A DNA stretch of 64,000 nt from Cupriavidus necator (GTDB lineage: Bacteria; Pseudomonadota; Gammaproteobacteria; Burkholderiales; Burkholderiaceae), in assembly GCF_013141915.1 (NCBI RefSeq), contig NZ_SROX01000001.1, positions 248,001 to 312,000 of the forward strand, read 5' to 3'. Both the position numbers and the translations under genes were made by a program. Below, one piece after another: positions 52,017-61,026 of this stretch; the first letter of the stretch is position 1; every line of letters begins with the position of its first letter. Under the pieces are notes generated by a model. That model did not search any database and was not told where the DNA came from. It was given only the letters and a program-made list of their open reading frames with translations.

Positions 52017-53336
52017 CTATCTGCCTGGCCGGCCGGCCCTGGCCAGCGGCAACGTTCCAAGGCGCCCGGTGACCACCTCGCGGAGCGCGCGCGGCGCGTC
52101 GAGTTCGTCCAGCAGGCGCGGCCAGTGGGCATGGGCCAGCGCCACCGCTTCCTTGACCGCCGCGGTGGCGATGCGGCGCGGCACGCCGGCTTGCTCGGCG
52201 ATCGATTCGTAGGTGGCCAGGGTTTCCTTGCGCTGCAGCCGGTCGATGGCGACGTTCTGGCCGTACGAGGCGAAGCCGGGCAGCGCCGCGACGCAGACGA
52301 TGTCGTACGCCGGCGACAACACCGGCAGCACGCCGTTGGGATAGATCACCGAGAAATTCTTCAGGTGCGCGTCGCTGTTGCCGATCAGCGTATTGACCGC
52401 CTGGCGCAGGAAGAACTGCCGCACATGCTCGACCCCGCTCGGGCTCAGCCGGTACAGCGTGGCCACCAGCTGGACGTAGCCGTCAAGGCTGGCGTACTTC
52501 CTGGCCGGCATCCGGCCCAGCATCTGGCAGCCATCCTCGGCATGCACGCGTCCGGACGGGGTGCGGTCGAAGCGGTCGACCGCGAGATAGTGCAGGGGCT
52601 CGCCGAGCGATTCGGCAAGCCCCTCCACCGCGATGGTCGACAGCGGCAGCACCCGCGTGGCGGCGACATGCACGCCCGCGGCGGCGGCCAGCTGCATCGA
52701 GATCGATTCATTGAACACCTGCGCGTCATCGTTCCGGGCGGGCAGCTTGGCGATGATGTCGGACAGCTTGCCGTGGGTCGGCAGCGTGTAGCGCTTGCCT
52801 TCCTGCACCGTCGACAGCGCCAGCTTGTTCTGCACGCCGGAGACCGACGCGGCCCCTTGCGTGGCGCCCTCGACCACGGCGATTTCCAGGTTGTCGGCGC
52901 CGCCGGTCACGCCATAGGCGCGGGCATACGCGGGCAAGGCGCCCGCGTCAGCGGGGCGGACCACCACGGCCCCCGGCAGGTCATTGCCGGCCGAGGCCAG
53001 GATGCCGAAGTCATCCTTGTCTTCGGGGTTGCTGCGCGTGGCCTCCAGCCGCTTGCGCAGTTCGCCTTCGGGCAGCAGGCCGGCAAAGTAGGGCGGCAGT
53101 TCATGGCCGGTGCTGTAGACCGCGGGATGGAAGGGGTTGTCCAGCACCTCGGCGGTGGCGCGGCGCCCGGCTTCGGTCGGCACCGTGATCGACAGGCTCA
53201 GCGTAGGGCGGTCGGTGTCGCCGCGGAATTCATCGGCGGGCACGAAGCGGACATTGCCGCCGGCCTCGCATAGATAACCGCACAGCCGGTCGTATAAACG
53301 GACCTCAAGGAAGCGCGGGTGGAGTTCGTAGCTCAT
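52017..53336 (-). CDS. hipA: HipA-type serine/threonine kinase toxin
   Basis: A 439-residue HipA protein. Visible elements are the N-terminal domain (LFDR-like start: VRLYDRLCGYLCEAGG), YFAGLLPEGELRKRLEATRS, the Gly/Ser-rich loop SVSGVQNKLALS, the catalytic loop GNSDAHLKNFSVIY and the metal-binding LSPAYDIVC. HipA kinases phosphorylate glutamyl-tRNA synthetase or similar targets and cause dormancy when not held by HipB. The start overlaps the hipB stop by four bases (ATGA), so they are co-translated. Confidence 0.92.
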   Translation of the reverse strand: MSYELHPRFLEVRLYDRLCGYLCEAGGNVRFVPADEFRGDTDRPTLSLSITVPTEAGRRATAEVLDNPFHPAVYSTGHELPPYFAGLLPEGELRKRLEATRSNPEDKDDFGILASAGNDLPGAVVVRPADAGALPAYARAYGVTGGADNLEIAVVEGATQGAASVSGVQNKLALSTVQEGKRYTLPTHGKLSDIIAKLPARNDDAQVFNESISMQLAAAAGVHVAATRVLPLSTIAVEGLAESLGEPLHYLAVDRFDRTPSGRVHAEDGCQMLGRMPARKYASLDGYVQLVATLYRLSPSGVEHVRQFFLRQAVNTLIGNSDAHLKNFSVIYPNGVLPVLSPAYDIVCVAALPGFASYGQNVAIDRLQRKETLATYESIAEQAGVPRRIATAAVKEAVALAHAHWPRLLDELDAPRALREVVTGRLGTLPLARAGRPGR

Positions 53337-53620
53337 TCCTGTTCCAGGAAGATGTCGAGCGCGGCGCGGGCGCCGCGGTCGGGGCCGCTGCCCTTGCCTT
53401 CCAGCACTTGCCGGACCTCGGCGAGGCGCTCGTTGGGCACCAGCACCCATTGGGCGTCAAGGCCGGCGGCCAGCGCTTCGAGGGTGGACGCGCGGCTGTC
53501 CTTCTTGCCAAGCAGGATGGCTGAAAGGTTTTGCGTTGCCATGCCGAGCAACCGTCCCAGGTCAGTCAGGCTCTTGCCCCGGGCTTCGCGCAATTGACGG
53601 CATTGTGAAATTAATGACAT
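53333..53620 (-). CDS. hipB: HipB-type antitoxin, XRE-family DNA-binding protein
   Basis: A 95-residue protein with an XRE helix-turn-helix (LREARGKSLTDLGRLLGMAT, QNLSAILLGKKDSRASTLEA) and a short C-terminal tail. It binds HipA and represses its own operon. Its ATG at 53620 lies within a 37-bp inverted repeat (53601-53637), and a second, perfect palindrome is at 53711-53736. Both are candidate HipB operators. Confidence 0.88.
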   Translation of the reverse strand: MSLISQCRQLREARGKSLTDLGRLLGMATQNLSAILLGKKDSRASTLEALAAGLDAQWVLVPNERLAEVRQVLEGKGSGPDRGARAALDIFLEQE

Positions 53621-53637
53621 AGCATTATTTTACAATG
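53601..53637. promoter_or_regulatory. Inverted repeat across the hipB start
   Basis: Arms CATTGTGAAAT (53601-53611) and ATTTTACAATG (53627-53637) pair at 10 of 11 positions around a 15-base centre that contains the hipB start codon (53618-53620). Its position suggests autoregulation by HipB. Confidence 0.45.
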
Positions 53638-53710
53638 AGGTTCATTCGATAGCATGATACCCGTTGGTGGTCACTTCGTCATCCTTAATTCGATAGAAGC
53701 ATTTTTTGCC

Positions 53711-53736
53711 TACTATCATTCCAAAGAATGATAGTA
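53711..53736. promoter_or_regulatory. Perfect 26-bp palindrome TACTATCATTC-CAAA-GAATGATAGTA
   Basis: Perfect 11-bp arms separated by four bases, about 90 bases upstream of hipB and 185 upstream of imuA. It holds TATC...GATA halves like those of HipB operators (TATCC-N8-GGATA), but with longer spacing. There is no T-tract after it on either strand, so a terminator is unlikely. Confidence 0.55.
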
Positions 53737-53850
53737 ACGTCAGGGATCAAGAAGCCGTGGCGGACGGGCCGCATGAGAAGCCTTGAGGAGGCGTTCTTGC
53801 CGTGCCGGGGAAACCACCTTGCGTCGTTACCTCTTGCCTTGTCACCGATA

Positions 53851-53866
53851 CTGTATAAACATACAG
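53851..53866 (+). promoter_or_regulatory. LexA (SOS) box CTGTATAAACATACAG
   Basis: The CTGT-N8-ACAG consensus is perfect, and the box is symmetric out to CTGTAT/ATACAG. It lies 55 bases before imuA and would overlap a promoter with -35 TTGTCA (53839-53844) and a 17-base spacer to TACAGT (53862-53867). It controls the imuA-imuB-dnaE2 operon. Confidence 0.85.
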
Positions 53867-53920
53867 TTATCGTAAACATCCTAAATCCTTGCCGCTGCCG
53901 GCGAGCGATACCGACTTCAC

Positions 53921-54829
53921 ATGACTGCGCCACTGCACGCAGCCCCGCCCCGGGCGGCAGAGGGTTGTCTTTTCCCTGCGCCGCCGCCGTCCCCGCCTGC
54001 CTTGCCTGAGGCGGGTGCGCGCCAGCAGGCGCTGTCGGCGCTCGAGCAGCGCTATCCCGGACTGTGGCGGGCCGGCCAGCTGGGTCGAGCCGGGGCGGCG
54101 GCGGTGTGCCCGACCGGGTATGACGCGCTGTCGGCGGAACTGCCCGGCGGCGGATGGCCGGCCGGTGGCTTGACCGAATTGCTGACCACGCAGGGCGGCG
54201 CGGGAGAAATGCGCCTGCTGCTGCCGGCCCTGCGCACGCTGGCCGAAGCGGGGCGGCGCATCGCACTGGTGGCGCCACCTTACCTGCCCAATGCGATGGG
54301 GCTGGCCGCGGCCGGGTTGCCGGCGCGGCAGTGCTACTGGGTGCGGCCCCCGGCCGGCTCGGCCCGGGCCGCGCAGCAGGCCGACATGCTGTGGGCGGCC
54401 GAACAGGTGCTGCGCAGCCAGGCCTTTGGCGGCGTGCTGGTCTGGCTGCCGGCGGCGCGCCCCGAGGCGCTGCGGCGGCTGCAGGTGCTGGCGCAGGCCG
54501 GCGACGCGGTGGCCTGGGCGATGCGACCGGCCGCGGCGCTGCGCGAGTCGTCGCCCGCGGTGCTGCGGCTGCTGCTGGCGCCGCTGCCCGGCAACGTGCT
54601 GTCGATCACCTTCCACAAGCGCCGCGGCCCGGTGCGGGACACGCCGCTGCTGCTGCGCCTTGACGGCATGGCGGCGGCCACGCGCACGGCCGCCTGGCCG
54701 GTTCCGGCGGGGGCGCCAGCCTTGCCTGAACCGCTGGCTCAGTCTTCTCAGCTTTCTTCCGATGCCGTACTGGATCGCGGTGCACCTGCCGCGCCTGCCC
54801 CTGGACGCCCTGCAGCCCAACTGGCCTGA
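53921..54829 (+). CDS. imuA: Translesion synthesis-associated protein ImuA
   Basis: A 302-residue protein of the RecA-like ImuA/SulA-type family. Markers are ALSAELPGGGWPAGGLTELL, QGGAGEMRLLLPALRTLAEA, GRRIALVAPPYLPNAMGLA and LWAAEQVLRSQAFGGVLVWL. The Walker A motif is degenerate, as usual in the family. ImuA helps recruit the mutasome made of ImuB and DnaE2. The gene overlaps imuB by 68 bases, a long overlap that couples translation. It is the first gene after the LexA box. Confidence 0.9.
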   Translation: MTAPLHAAPPRAAEGCLFPAPPPSPPALPEAGARQQALSALEQRYPGLWRAGQLGRAGAAAVCPTGYDALSAELPGGGWPAGGLTELLTTQGGAGEMRLLLPALRTLAEAGRRIALVAPPYLPNAMGLAAAGLPARQCYWVRPPAGSARAAQQADMLWAAEQVLRSQAFGGVLVWLPAARPEALRRLQVLAQAGDAVAWAMRPAAALRESSPAVLRLLLAPLPGNVLSITFHKRRGPVRDTPLLLRLDGMAAATRTAAWPVPAGAPALPEPLAQSSQLSSDAVLDRGAPAAPAPGRPAAQLA

Positions 54830-56327
54830 GCTGGCGTCCGCCGAGAGCCTGTCCGCCGCCACCCTGCACCATGCGCTGCCGGTGGCGGTGATGGCGCGCG
54901 AGCAGGTGGTGCTGGCCAATGGCCCGGCGATGCAGCTTGGGGTGCGCTACGGCATGCGCCGCGGCGGCGTGCAGGCGCTGTCGGCCGATATCGTGCAGCT
55001 GGAGCGCGACCTGGCGGCGGAAGCTTCGTTGATGGAAGCGGTGGCCCTGGCCCTGCTGCATTTCACGCCAGCCGTGAGCGTCGACGAGGAGCCGGAGTCG
55101 GCCACGCTGATGCTCGATGTCAGTGCCAGCCTGCGCCTGTTTGGCGGCCACCGCGCGCTGTGCCGCGCGGTGCGTGCCTGTGTGCGCCAGCTCGGCACCA
55201 TTGCCCAGGTGGGTTCCGGGCCCACCGCGCACGGCGCCGCGTGGCTGGCGCGCCAGCCGCTGCGGCGCACGCGGCGCGGCGTGGTGCGGCCCGCGCGCCG
55301 GGCAGTGGGCATGGCGCGCCTGCACCGGCTGCTGGACCGCCTGTCGGTGGAGGCGCTGCATACGCTGGCCGATCCGGCCTGGCTGGATGGCATCGGCTGC
55401 CGCACGCTGGGCGAGGTGCGGCACCTGCCGCGCGCGGGCCTGACGCGCCGGCTGGGCCCGGCGCTGCTGGCACGGCTGGACCAGGCCTATGGCGAGGCGC
55501 CGGCGCGTTTCATCTGGTTTGTGGCGCCGCCCGTGTTTGCCCAACGCATGGACCTGCCGGGCCGCATCGAATCGGCCGAGGGCGTGCTGGCCGGCGCGCA
55601 GCGCCTGCTGCTGGCGCTGGCGGGCTGGCTGGCGGTGCAGCAGGCCGGCGTCACGCGCTGCGTGCTGGTGCTGGAGCATGAGCGCTACCGGCGCGGCGTG
55701 GCTACCGAAGGCACGCCGGTGCAACTGGGCCTGGCCCAGCCCAGCCGCGACCCCGCGCACCTGTCGCGGCTGCTGCGCGAAAAGCTCGACAAGCTCAGCT
55801 TCCATGCCCCCGTGACCGGCCTGGCGCTGCGCGTGGAGGCCATGGCCGCATGCGTGCCGCACAGCGATGCGCTGTTCCCGGAGCCTGGCGGCACCCCGGA
55901 AGACCTGGGCCGCCTGCTCGATACGCTGATGGCGCGGCTGGGCCGCGACAACGTGCTGCAGCCGCGGCCGCTGGCCGACCACCGGCCCGAGCGCGCCAAC
56001 CGCTGGTGCCCGGTCGACGAGCCCGGCGGCAACAAGGCCGCCAGCCTGCCAGGCCCGCAGCCGGAGCGCCCGCTGTGGCTGCTGCCGCAACCGCTGCCGC
56101 TGCCGGTGCAGCGCCACCGGCCCTGCCATGGCGGTCCGCTGGCGCTGCTGAGCCGGCCCGAACGCATCGAATCCGGCTGGTGGGACGGCGCGCTGGCCAC
56201 GCGCGACTACTTTATCGCCGAGCGCGCCGACGGCCTGCGCTGCTGGATCTTCCGTGAACGTCCGGGCCATGCCGCGCAGGACGAGGGCGGCGAGTACCGC
56301 TGGTTCCTGCATGGGCTGTTCGCATGA
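54762..56327 (+). CDS. imuB: ImuB, inactive Y-family DNA polymerase-like mutasome protein
   Basis: A 521-residue Y-family polymerase homologue. The N terminus (MPYWIAVHLPRLPLDALQPN) lacks the catalytic acidic residues of true Y polymerases, as in other ImuB proteins; the palm/finger-like part has VGSGPTAHGAAWLARQPLRR and LHTLADPAWLDGIGCRTLGE. A long C-terminal region (ERPLWLLPQPLPLPVQRHRP to RCWIFRERPGH) binds partners. ImuB links the beta clamp, ImuA and DnaE2 during SOS mutagenesis. Its stop overlaps the dnaE2 start by four bases. Confidence 0.92.
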   Translation: MPYWIAVHLPRLPLDALQPNWPELASAESLSAATLHHALPVAVMAREQVVLANGPAMQLGVRYGMRRGGVQALSADIVQLERDLAAEASLMEAVALALLHFTPAVSVDEEPESATLMLDVSASLRLFGGHRALCRAVRACVRQLGTIAQVGSGPTAHGAAWLARQPLRRTRRGVVRPARRAVGMARLHRLLDRLSVEALHTLADPAWLDGIGCRTLGEVRHLPRAGLTRRLGPALLARLDQAYGEAPARFIWFVAPPVFAQRMDLPGRIESAEGVLAGAQRLLLALAGWLAVQQAGVTRCVLVLEHERYRRGVATEGTPVQLGLAQPSRDPAHLSRLLREKLDKLSFHAPVTGLALRVEAMAACVPHSDALFPEPGGTPEDLGRLLDTLMARLGRDNVLQPRPLADHRPERANRWCPVDEPGGNKAASLPGPQPERPLWLLPQPLPLPVQRHRPCHGGPLALLSRPERIESGWWDGALATRDYFIAERADGLRCWIFRERPGHAAQDEGGEYRWFLHGLFA

Positions 56328-59300
56328 GCGCGCCGCCTTTATCCACCTCGCTGTCCGCCTCGTTGCCGGGTTTGCTGCCGGCGCTGCCGGATTACGTGGA
56401 ACTGCACTGCATCTCCAACTTCACCTTCCTGACCGGCGCCTCGCACCCGGGCGAGCTGATCGAGCGTGCTTTCGGCCTGGGCTACAGCGGGCTGGCGCTG
56501 ACCGATGAATGCTCGGTGGCCGGCACCGCGCGCGCGCACGATGCCATCGAGACGCTGCGCAAGCGCCTGCACGACGCGGTGGCGCGCAGCGCCGCACGCG
56601 GCGAAGAAGGTGTGGACGAGCCGCTGCTGGACGACGATGATGCCTTTGGTGCAGGCGATGCCGATGCCGACGTCCACGCCAGCCGCCACCAGCGGCTGCA
56701 GGCGCTGGCCCGCGCCGCCGATGCTTTTTCGCTGCTGATCGGCAGCCGCTTCAGCCTGACCCCGGCCGATGGTTCGGCGCAAGCGCCGCTGCGGCTGGTG
56801 CTGATCGCGCAGCACCGCGAGGGCTTCGGCAACCTGAGCGAGCTGATCACGCTGGGCCGCCGGCGCGCGCAGAAGGGCAGCTACCGGCTCCATCCCGAAG
56901 ACCTGGCCGCGCCTGCCGCTGACGAAGCGCACCTGCGCGGCATGCCCGGCTGCGTGGCGCTGCTGCTGCCCGACTATTGCGCCGAGCCTGAACGGTTGCG
57001 CGAGCAGGCCGAGTGGTGCCGCGCAGTGTTCGGCGAACGCGCCTGGATTGCGCTGGAACAGCTGCAGGGCCATGCCGATGCGCTGCACCGCGCGCGCCTG
57101 GAAGCGGTCTCGGCGCAGACCGGCGTGCCGCTGGCCGCCGCCGGCGCAGTCACCATGCACGTGCGCTCGCGCAAGCCGCTGTCCGACGTGCTGAGCGCGA
57201 TCCGGCTGGGCCAGCCGCTGGCCGAATGCGGCATGGCGCTGGCGCCCAATGCCGAGCAGCACCTGCGCATGCGCCAGGTGCTGTCGCGCCTGTACCCGCG
57301 CGAGGCGCTGGCGCAGACGCTGAAGATTGCCGAATCCTGCGATTTCTCGCTGGGCATGCTGCGTTACGAGTATCCCGAGGAACTGGTGCCGGCCGGCGAG
57401 ACGCCGATCTCTTACCTGCGCAAGGAAGTCGAGCGCGGCAAGCTGGAGCGCTTTCCCAACGGCCTCAAGCCGGAGTGGGACAAGCAACTGGAAGAAGAAC
57501 TGGAACTGATCGAGGAAAAGCACTACGAGCCGTTCTTCCTCACGGTGCACGACATCGTGCGCTTTGCGCGCTCGCGCGGCATCCTGTGCCAGGGGCGCGG
57601 CTCGGCCGCCAATTCGCTGGTGTGCTTCTGCCTGTATGTGACCGAGGTCAGCCCCGAGCAGGCCAACCTGTTGTTCGGCCGCTTCCTGTCGCGTGAGCGC
57701 GATGAGCCGCCCGATATCGACGTGGACTTCGAGCACCAGCGGCGCGAAGAAGTGATCCAGTACATCTACGACAAATACGGCCGCCATCGCGCCGCGCTGG
57801 CGGCGTCGCTGATCACCTACCGTTCGCGCAGCGCCTTGCGCGACGTGGGCCGCGCGCTGGGCATCGATGCCAGCGTGGTCGAGCAGGTGGTCAAGGGCCA
57901 GGCGTGGTGGGACGGCGGGCCGGGTTTTGTCGACAAGATCGCCCGCTACGGGCTCGATCCCGACTCGCCGGCGGTGCAGCAGTGGGCCAGCCTGACCGCG
58001 CAGCTGCGCGGTTTTCCGCGCCACCTGTCGCAGCACGTGGGCGGCTTCGTGATCGCGCGGCACAAGCTGTCGCGGCTGGTGCCGATCGAGAATGCGGCCA
58101 TGGCCGACCGCAGCGTGATCCAGTGGGACAAGGACGACCTGGAATCGCTGGGCCTGCTCAAGGTCGACGTGCTGGCGCTGGGCATGCTGTCGGCGATCCG
58201 GCGCGCGCTGGAGATGATCCCCAATCCCAGCGACGAGCCGGCGCGTGCGGGGCTGCCCGCGCGCATGGAAGACATCCCGAAGGAAGACCAGCAGACCTAC
58301 GACATGATCTGCAAGGCCGACACCATCGGCGTGTTCCAGATCGAGTCGCGCGCGCAGCAGTCGATGCTGCCGCGGCTGCAGCCGCGCCAGTACTACGACT
58401 TGGTGGTGGAAGTGGCGATCGTGCGGCCGGGCCCGATCCAGGGCGGCATGGTCCATCCTTACCTGAAGCGGCGCGAAGCCTTGCGCCGCACGCAGAAGCT
58501 GCCGGTCTACTTCAACCAGGTCATCGAGAAAGTGCTGGGCCGCACGCTGGGCGTGCCGATCTTCCAGGAACAGGTAATGCAACTGGCGATCGACGCGGCG
58601 GGGTTCTCGCCGGGGCAGGCGGACCAGCTGCGGCGCTCGATGGCGGCATGGCGGCGGCGCGGCGACCTGCGCCGGCACCAGGACGCGCTGGTGCGCGCGC
58701 TGACCGGCAACGGCTATCCGGAATCCTTCGCGCTGGCGATCTGCAAGCAGATCGAGGGGTTTGGCGAGTACGGCTTCCCTGAAAGCCATGCGGCCAGCTT
58801 TGCCAAGCTGGTGTACGTGAGTTCCTGGCTCAAGTGCCACCATCCGGCGGCCTTCCTGTGCGCGCTGCTGAACAGCCAGCCGATGGGCTTCTATTCGCCG
58901 TCGCAGCTGGTGCAGGATGCGCGCCGCCATGATGTGCAGGTACTGCCGGTGGACGTCACCATCAGCCGCTGGGACAGCACGCTGGAGCCGGCGCAGGAGG
59001 CCGATGTTGCCAACGTGCGGGCCAGCGCGCGGACCAGCGCCGGACCGCAGCGGCCGCCGCATCCGCGCGTGCGGCTGGGCCTGGGCCGGGTCAAGGGCAT
59101 GCGCGAGGCCGCCGCGCTACGCATCGAGGCCGCGCGCGCGCAGCGTGCCTTCGACAGCGTCGAAGACCTGGCGCTGCGCGCCGGCCTGGACCGACACGAC
59201 ATCGACGTGCTGGCCGCCGCCGACGCGCTGGCACCGCTGGCCGGCAACCGCCGCCAGGCGCGCTGGCAGGCACGCGCCGCCGCCGCGCATGCCGCGCACC

Positions 59301-59776
59301 GTGACCTGCTGTATGAAGCCCCGCCCGCGGAAGCCGCTTTGGCGCTGCCTCCGCCGCGCCTGGGCGAAGACGTGACCGCGGACTATGCCAGCCTGGGCTT
59401 GTCGCTCAAGTCGCACCCGCTGGCGCTGCTGCGGCACAAGCTGGCCGCCATGCGCTTTGCCACCGCCAGCCAGCTTGAACGCTGCGCCAACGGCCGCCGC
59501 GTGCGTGCCTGCGGCATCGTCACCGTGCGCCAGCGTCCATCCACGGCCAGCGGCACCATCTTTGCCACCATCGAGGACGAGACCGGCAGCATCAACCTGA
59601 TCCTGTGGCCCGACCTGGTCGAGCGCCAGCGCAAGGAGGTGCTGGGCGCCACGCTGCTGGGCGTGGTGGGCACCTGGCAGCGCCAGGGCGACGTGCGCCA
59701 TCTGGTGGCCAAGGAACTGGTGGACCTGAGCCCGATGCTGGGGCGGCTGCTGGTGGGAAGCCGGGATTTTCATTGA
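56324..59776 (+). CDS. dnaE2: Error-prone DNA polymerase III alpha-type subunit DnaE2
   Basis: A 1150-residue C-family polymerase. The PHP domain opens with YVELHCISNFTFLTGASHPG and LALTDECSVAGTARAHDAI; the polymerase palm has GRGSAANSLVCFCLYVTEVS and DEPPDIDVDFEHQRREEVIQ (three acidic residues), then GVPIFQEQVMQLAIDAAGFS. The C terminus has an OB-fold (VRACGIVTVRQRPSTASGTI). It does not encode the extra tau-binding end of replicative DnaE. It inserts nucleotides opposite lesions and extends mismatches, producing SOS-induced mutations together with ImuA and ImuB. Confidence 0.94.
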   Translation: MSAPPLSTSLSASLPGLLPALPDYVELHCISNFTFLTGASHPGELIERAFGLGYSGLALTDECSVAGTARAHDAIETLRKRLHDAVARSAARGEEGVDEPLLDDDDAFGAGDADADVHASRHQRLQALARAADAFSLLIGSRFSLTPADGSAQAPLRLVLIAQHREGFGNLSELITLGRRRAQKGSYRLHPEDLAAPAADEAHLRGMPGCVALLLPDYCAEPERLREQAEWCRAVFGERAWIALEQLQGHADALHRARLEAVSAQTGVPLAAAGAVTMHVRSRKPLSDVLSAIRLGQPLAECGMALAPNAEQHLRMRQVLSRLYPREALAQTLKIAESCDFSLGMLRYEYPEELVPAGETPISYLRKEVERGKLERFPNGLKPEWDKQLEEELELIEEKHYEPFFLTVHDIVRFARSRGILCQGRGSAANSLVCFCLYVTEVSPEQANLLFGRFLSRERDEPPDIDVDFEHQRREEVIQYIYDKYGRHRAALAASLITYRSRSALRDVGRALGIDASVVEQVVKGQAWWDGGPGFVDKIARYGLDPDSPAVQQWASLTAQLRGFPRHLSQHVGGFVIARHKLSRLVPIENAAMADRSVIQWDKDDLESLGLLKVDVLALGMLSAIRRALEMIPNPSDEPARAGLPARMEDIPKEDQQTYDMICKADTIGVFQIESRAQQSMLPRLQPRQYYDLVVEVAIVRPGPIQGGMVHPYLKRREALRRTQKLPVYFNQVIEKVLGRTLGVPIFQEQVMQLAIDAAGFSPGQADQLRRSMAAWRRRGDLRRHQDALVRALTGNGYPESFALAICKQIEGFGEYGFPESHAASFAKLVYVSSWLKCHHPAAFLCALLNSQPMGFYSPSQLVQDARRHDVQVLPVDVTISRWDSTLEPAQEADVANVRASARTSAGPQRPPHPRVRLGLGRVKGMREAAALRIEAARAQRAFDSVEDLALRAGLDRHDIDVLAAADALAPLAGNRRQARWQARAAAAHAAHRDLLYEAPPAEAALALPPPRLGEDVTADYASLGLSLKSHPLALLRHKLAAMRFATASQLERCANGRRVRACGIVTVRQRPSTASGTIFATIEDETGSINLILWPDLVERQRKEVLGATLLGVVGTWQRQGDVRHLVAKELVDLSPMLGRLLVGSRDFH

Positions 59777-60061
59777 GCCGCATGGCCGGCCAGCCAGCCC
59801 ATGCGTGGTGCGTAAAGCGGTTTGCGGGCAGGCCTGGTTTATCGCCAGGTGCTTCTGTTGTTCACGCAACTGTCATGCGTCGCGGGTAAGGTAGCGTCCG
59901 TCCGCCAGCGGATACACAGGGCGCTGCGCCCGGCCCGCGCCTCCTACACCGGCGCTGCCGGCGCGAGAGCCTGCCAGCCTCACCGGGCTGCTGAAGTTCC
60001 ATGCCTGCCGCGCGGGGCACGCCAGTCCCGCATTCCTGAACCGCCTCGACATACCATCGAC

Positions 60062-61015
60062 ATGAAATCCCGCCTGATCGCCGCGGCCTTGCTGGCCGCC
60101 ACGGCGAGTCCTGCCTTCGCCCTGAACATCCTGCTGACCAACGACGACGGCCTGACCAGCAACCTGAAGGCGCTGTACGACGCCCTCAAGGGCGCCGGCC
60201 ACAACGTTATCGTCAGCGTCCCCTGCACCGGCCAGAGCGGCCGCGGCGCCGGCATCGTGATGTACAGCACCACGGTCATCGTGCCGGACAACGACAAGAC
60301 CCAGGTGGAGGCCGAAGGCGGTTGCCACAACGGCGCGGCGAAGACCGGCGAGCCCGCGGTGGGGCCCTTCACCAAGGCGGGCTACACCAACGGCGATTAC
60401 CACTACGCCCATGGCACGCCGGTAATGGCGACCATGTACGGGCTGGACGTGCTGGCGCCGGCACGCTGGGGCAAGGCGCCCGACCTGGTGCTGTCCGGCC
60501 CCAACGAAGGGCAGAACGTCGGCCGCATCGTCAACAGCTCGGGCACCGTCAGCAATGCGCAGTTCGGCGCAGCGCGCGGCATTCCGTCGATTGCCCTGAG
60601 CGCGGGTACGGATTCGGTCGACAATGCCGGACTGGCGAATCCGGTGTCCGGCGTAGTGGCGCAGCTGACCATCAAGCTGATCAACACACTGCAGGCCAAG
60701 GCCAATGGCGGCCCGCTACTGCCCGCGGGGCTGGCGCTGAACGTCAATTTCCCGAACGCGCCAACGGCCGCCACGCCGTTCGCGTTCTCGCGGCATGGCA
60801 CCTTCGATGCCTATGCGCTGAAGTTCAGCGGCACGGCACCGTACGGGCTCGGCATCGGCGCCGGCAGCGGCACGCCGACCCCCGCGCAGGCCGAGGACGA
60901 GTCCGTCGTCTACAAGACCAGGACCGCCGTCACTGCCATGCAGATCGGCTTCGACCAGCGCCCCGCCGGCCAGCAATGGCTGCGCCTGCGCCTGGGTGAA
61001 CTGTTCGGCCAGTGA
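60062..61015 (+). CDS. Exported SurE-like 5'/3'-nucleotidase
   Basis: A 317-residue protein with a signal peptide (MKSRLIAAALLAATASPAFA), then the SurE motifs NILLTNDDGLTSNLKALYDA (metal-binding Asp pair), SVPCTGQSGRGAGIVM and PDLVLSGPNEGQNVGRIVNS. Normal SurE is a cytoplasmic survival-protein phosphatase of about 250 residues; this one is exported and longer, with a 50-residue C-terminal extension. It may dephosphorylate nucleotides in the periplasm. A lipoprotein gene follows 11 bases later. The 285 bases upstream of the start show no feature. Confidence 0.85.
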   Translation: MKSRLIAAALLAATASPAFALNILLTNDDGLTSNLKALYDALKGAGHNVIVSVPCTGQSGRGAGIVMYSTTVIVPDNDKTQVEAEGGCHNGAAKTGEPAVGPFTKAGYTNGDYHYAHGTPVMATMYGLDVLAPARWGKAPDLVLSGPNEGQNVGRIVNSSGTVSNAQFGAARGIPSIALSAGTDSVDNAGLANPVSGVVAQLTIKLINTLQAKANGGPLLPAGLALNVNFPNAPTAATPFAFSRHGTFDAYALKFSGTAPYGLGIGAGSGTPTPAQAEDESVVYKTRTAVTAMQIGFDQRPAGQQWLRLRLGELFGQ

Positions 61016-61026
61016 GGCAGGTCCCG

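Noticed and set aside
53711-53736. Palindrome as a rho-independent terminator
   Set aside because: No T-tract follows it on either strand.
56339-59062. 907-codon open frame on the minus strand
   Set aside because: Shadow of dnaE2, which has clear PHP and polymerase motifs in the forward frame.
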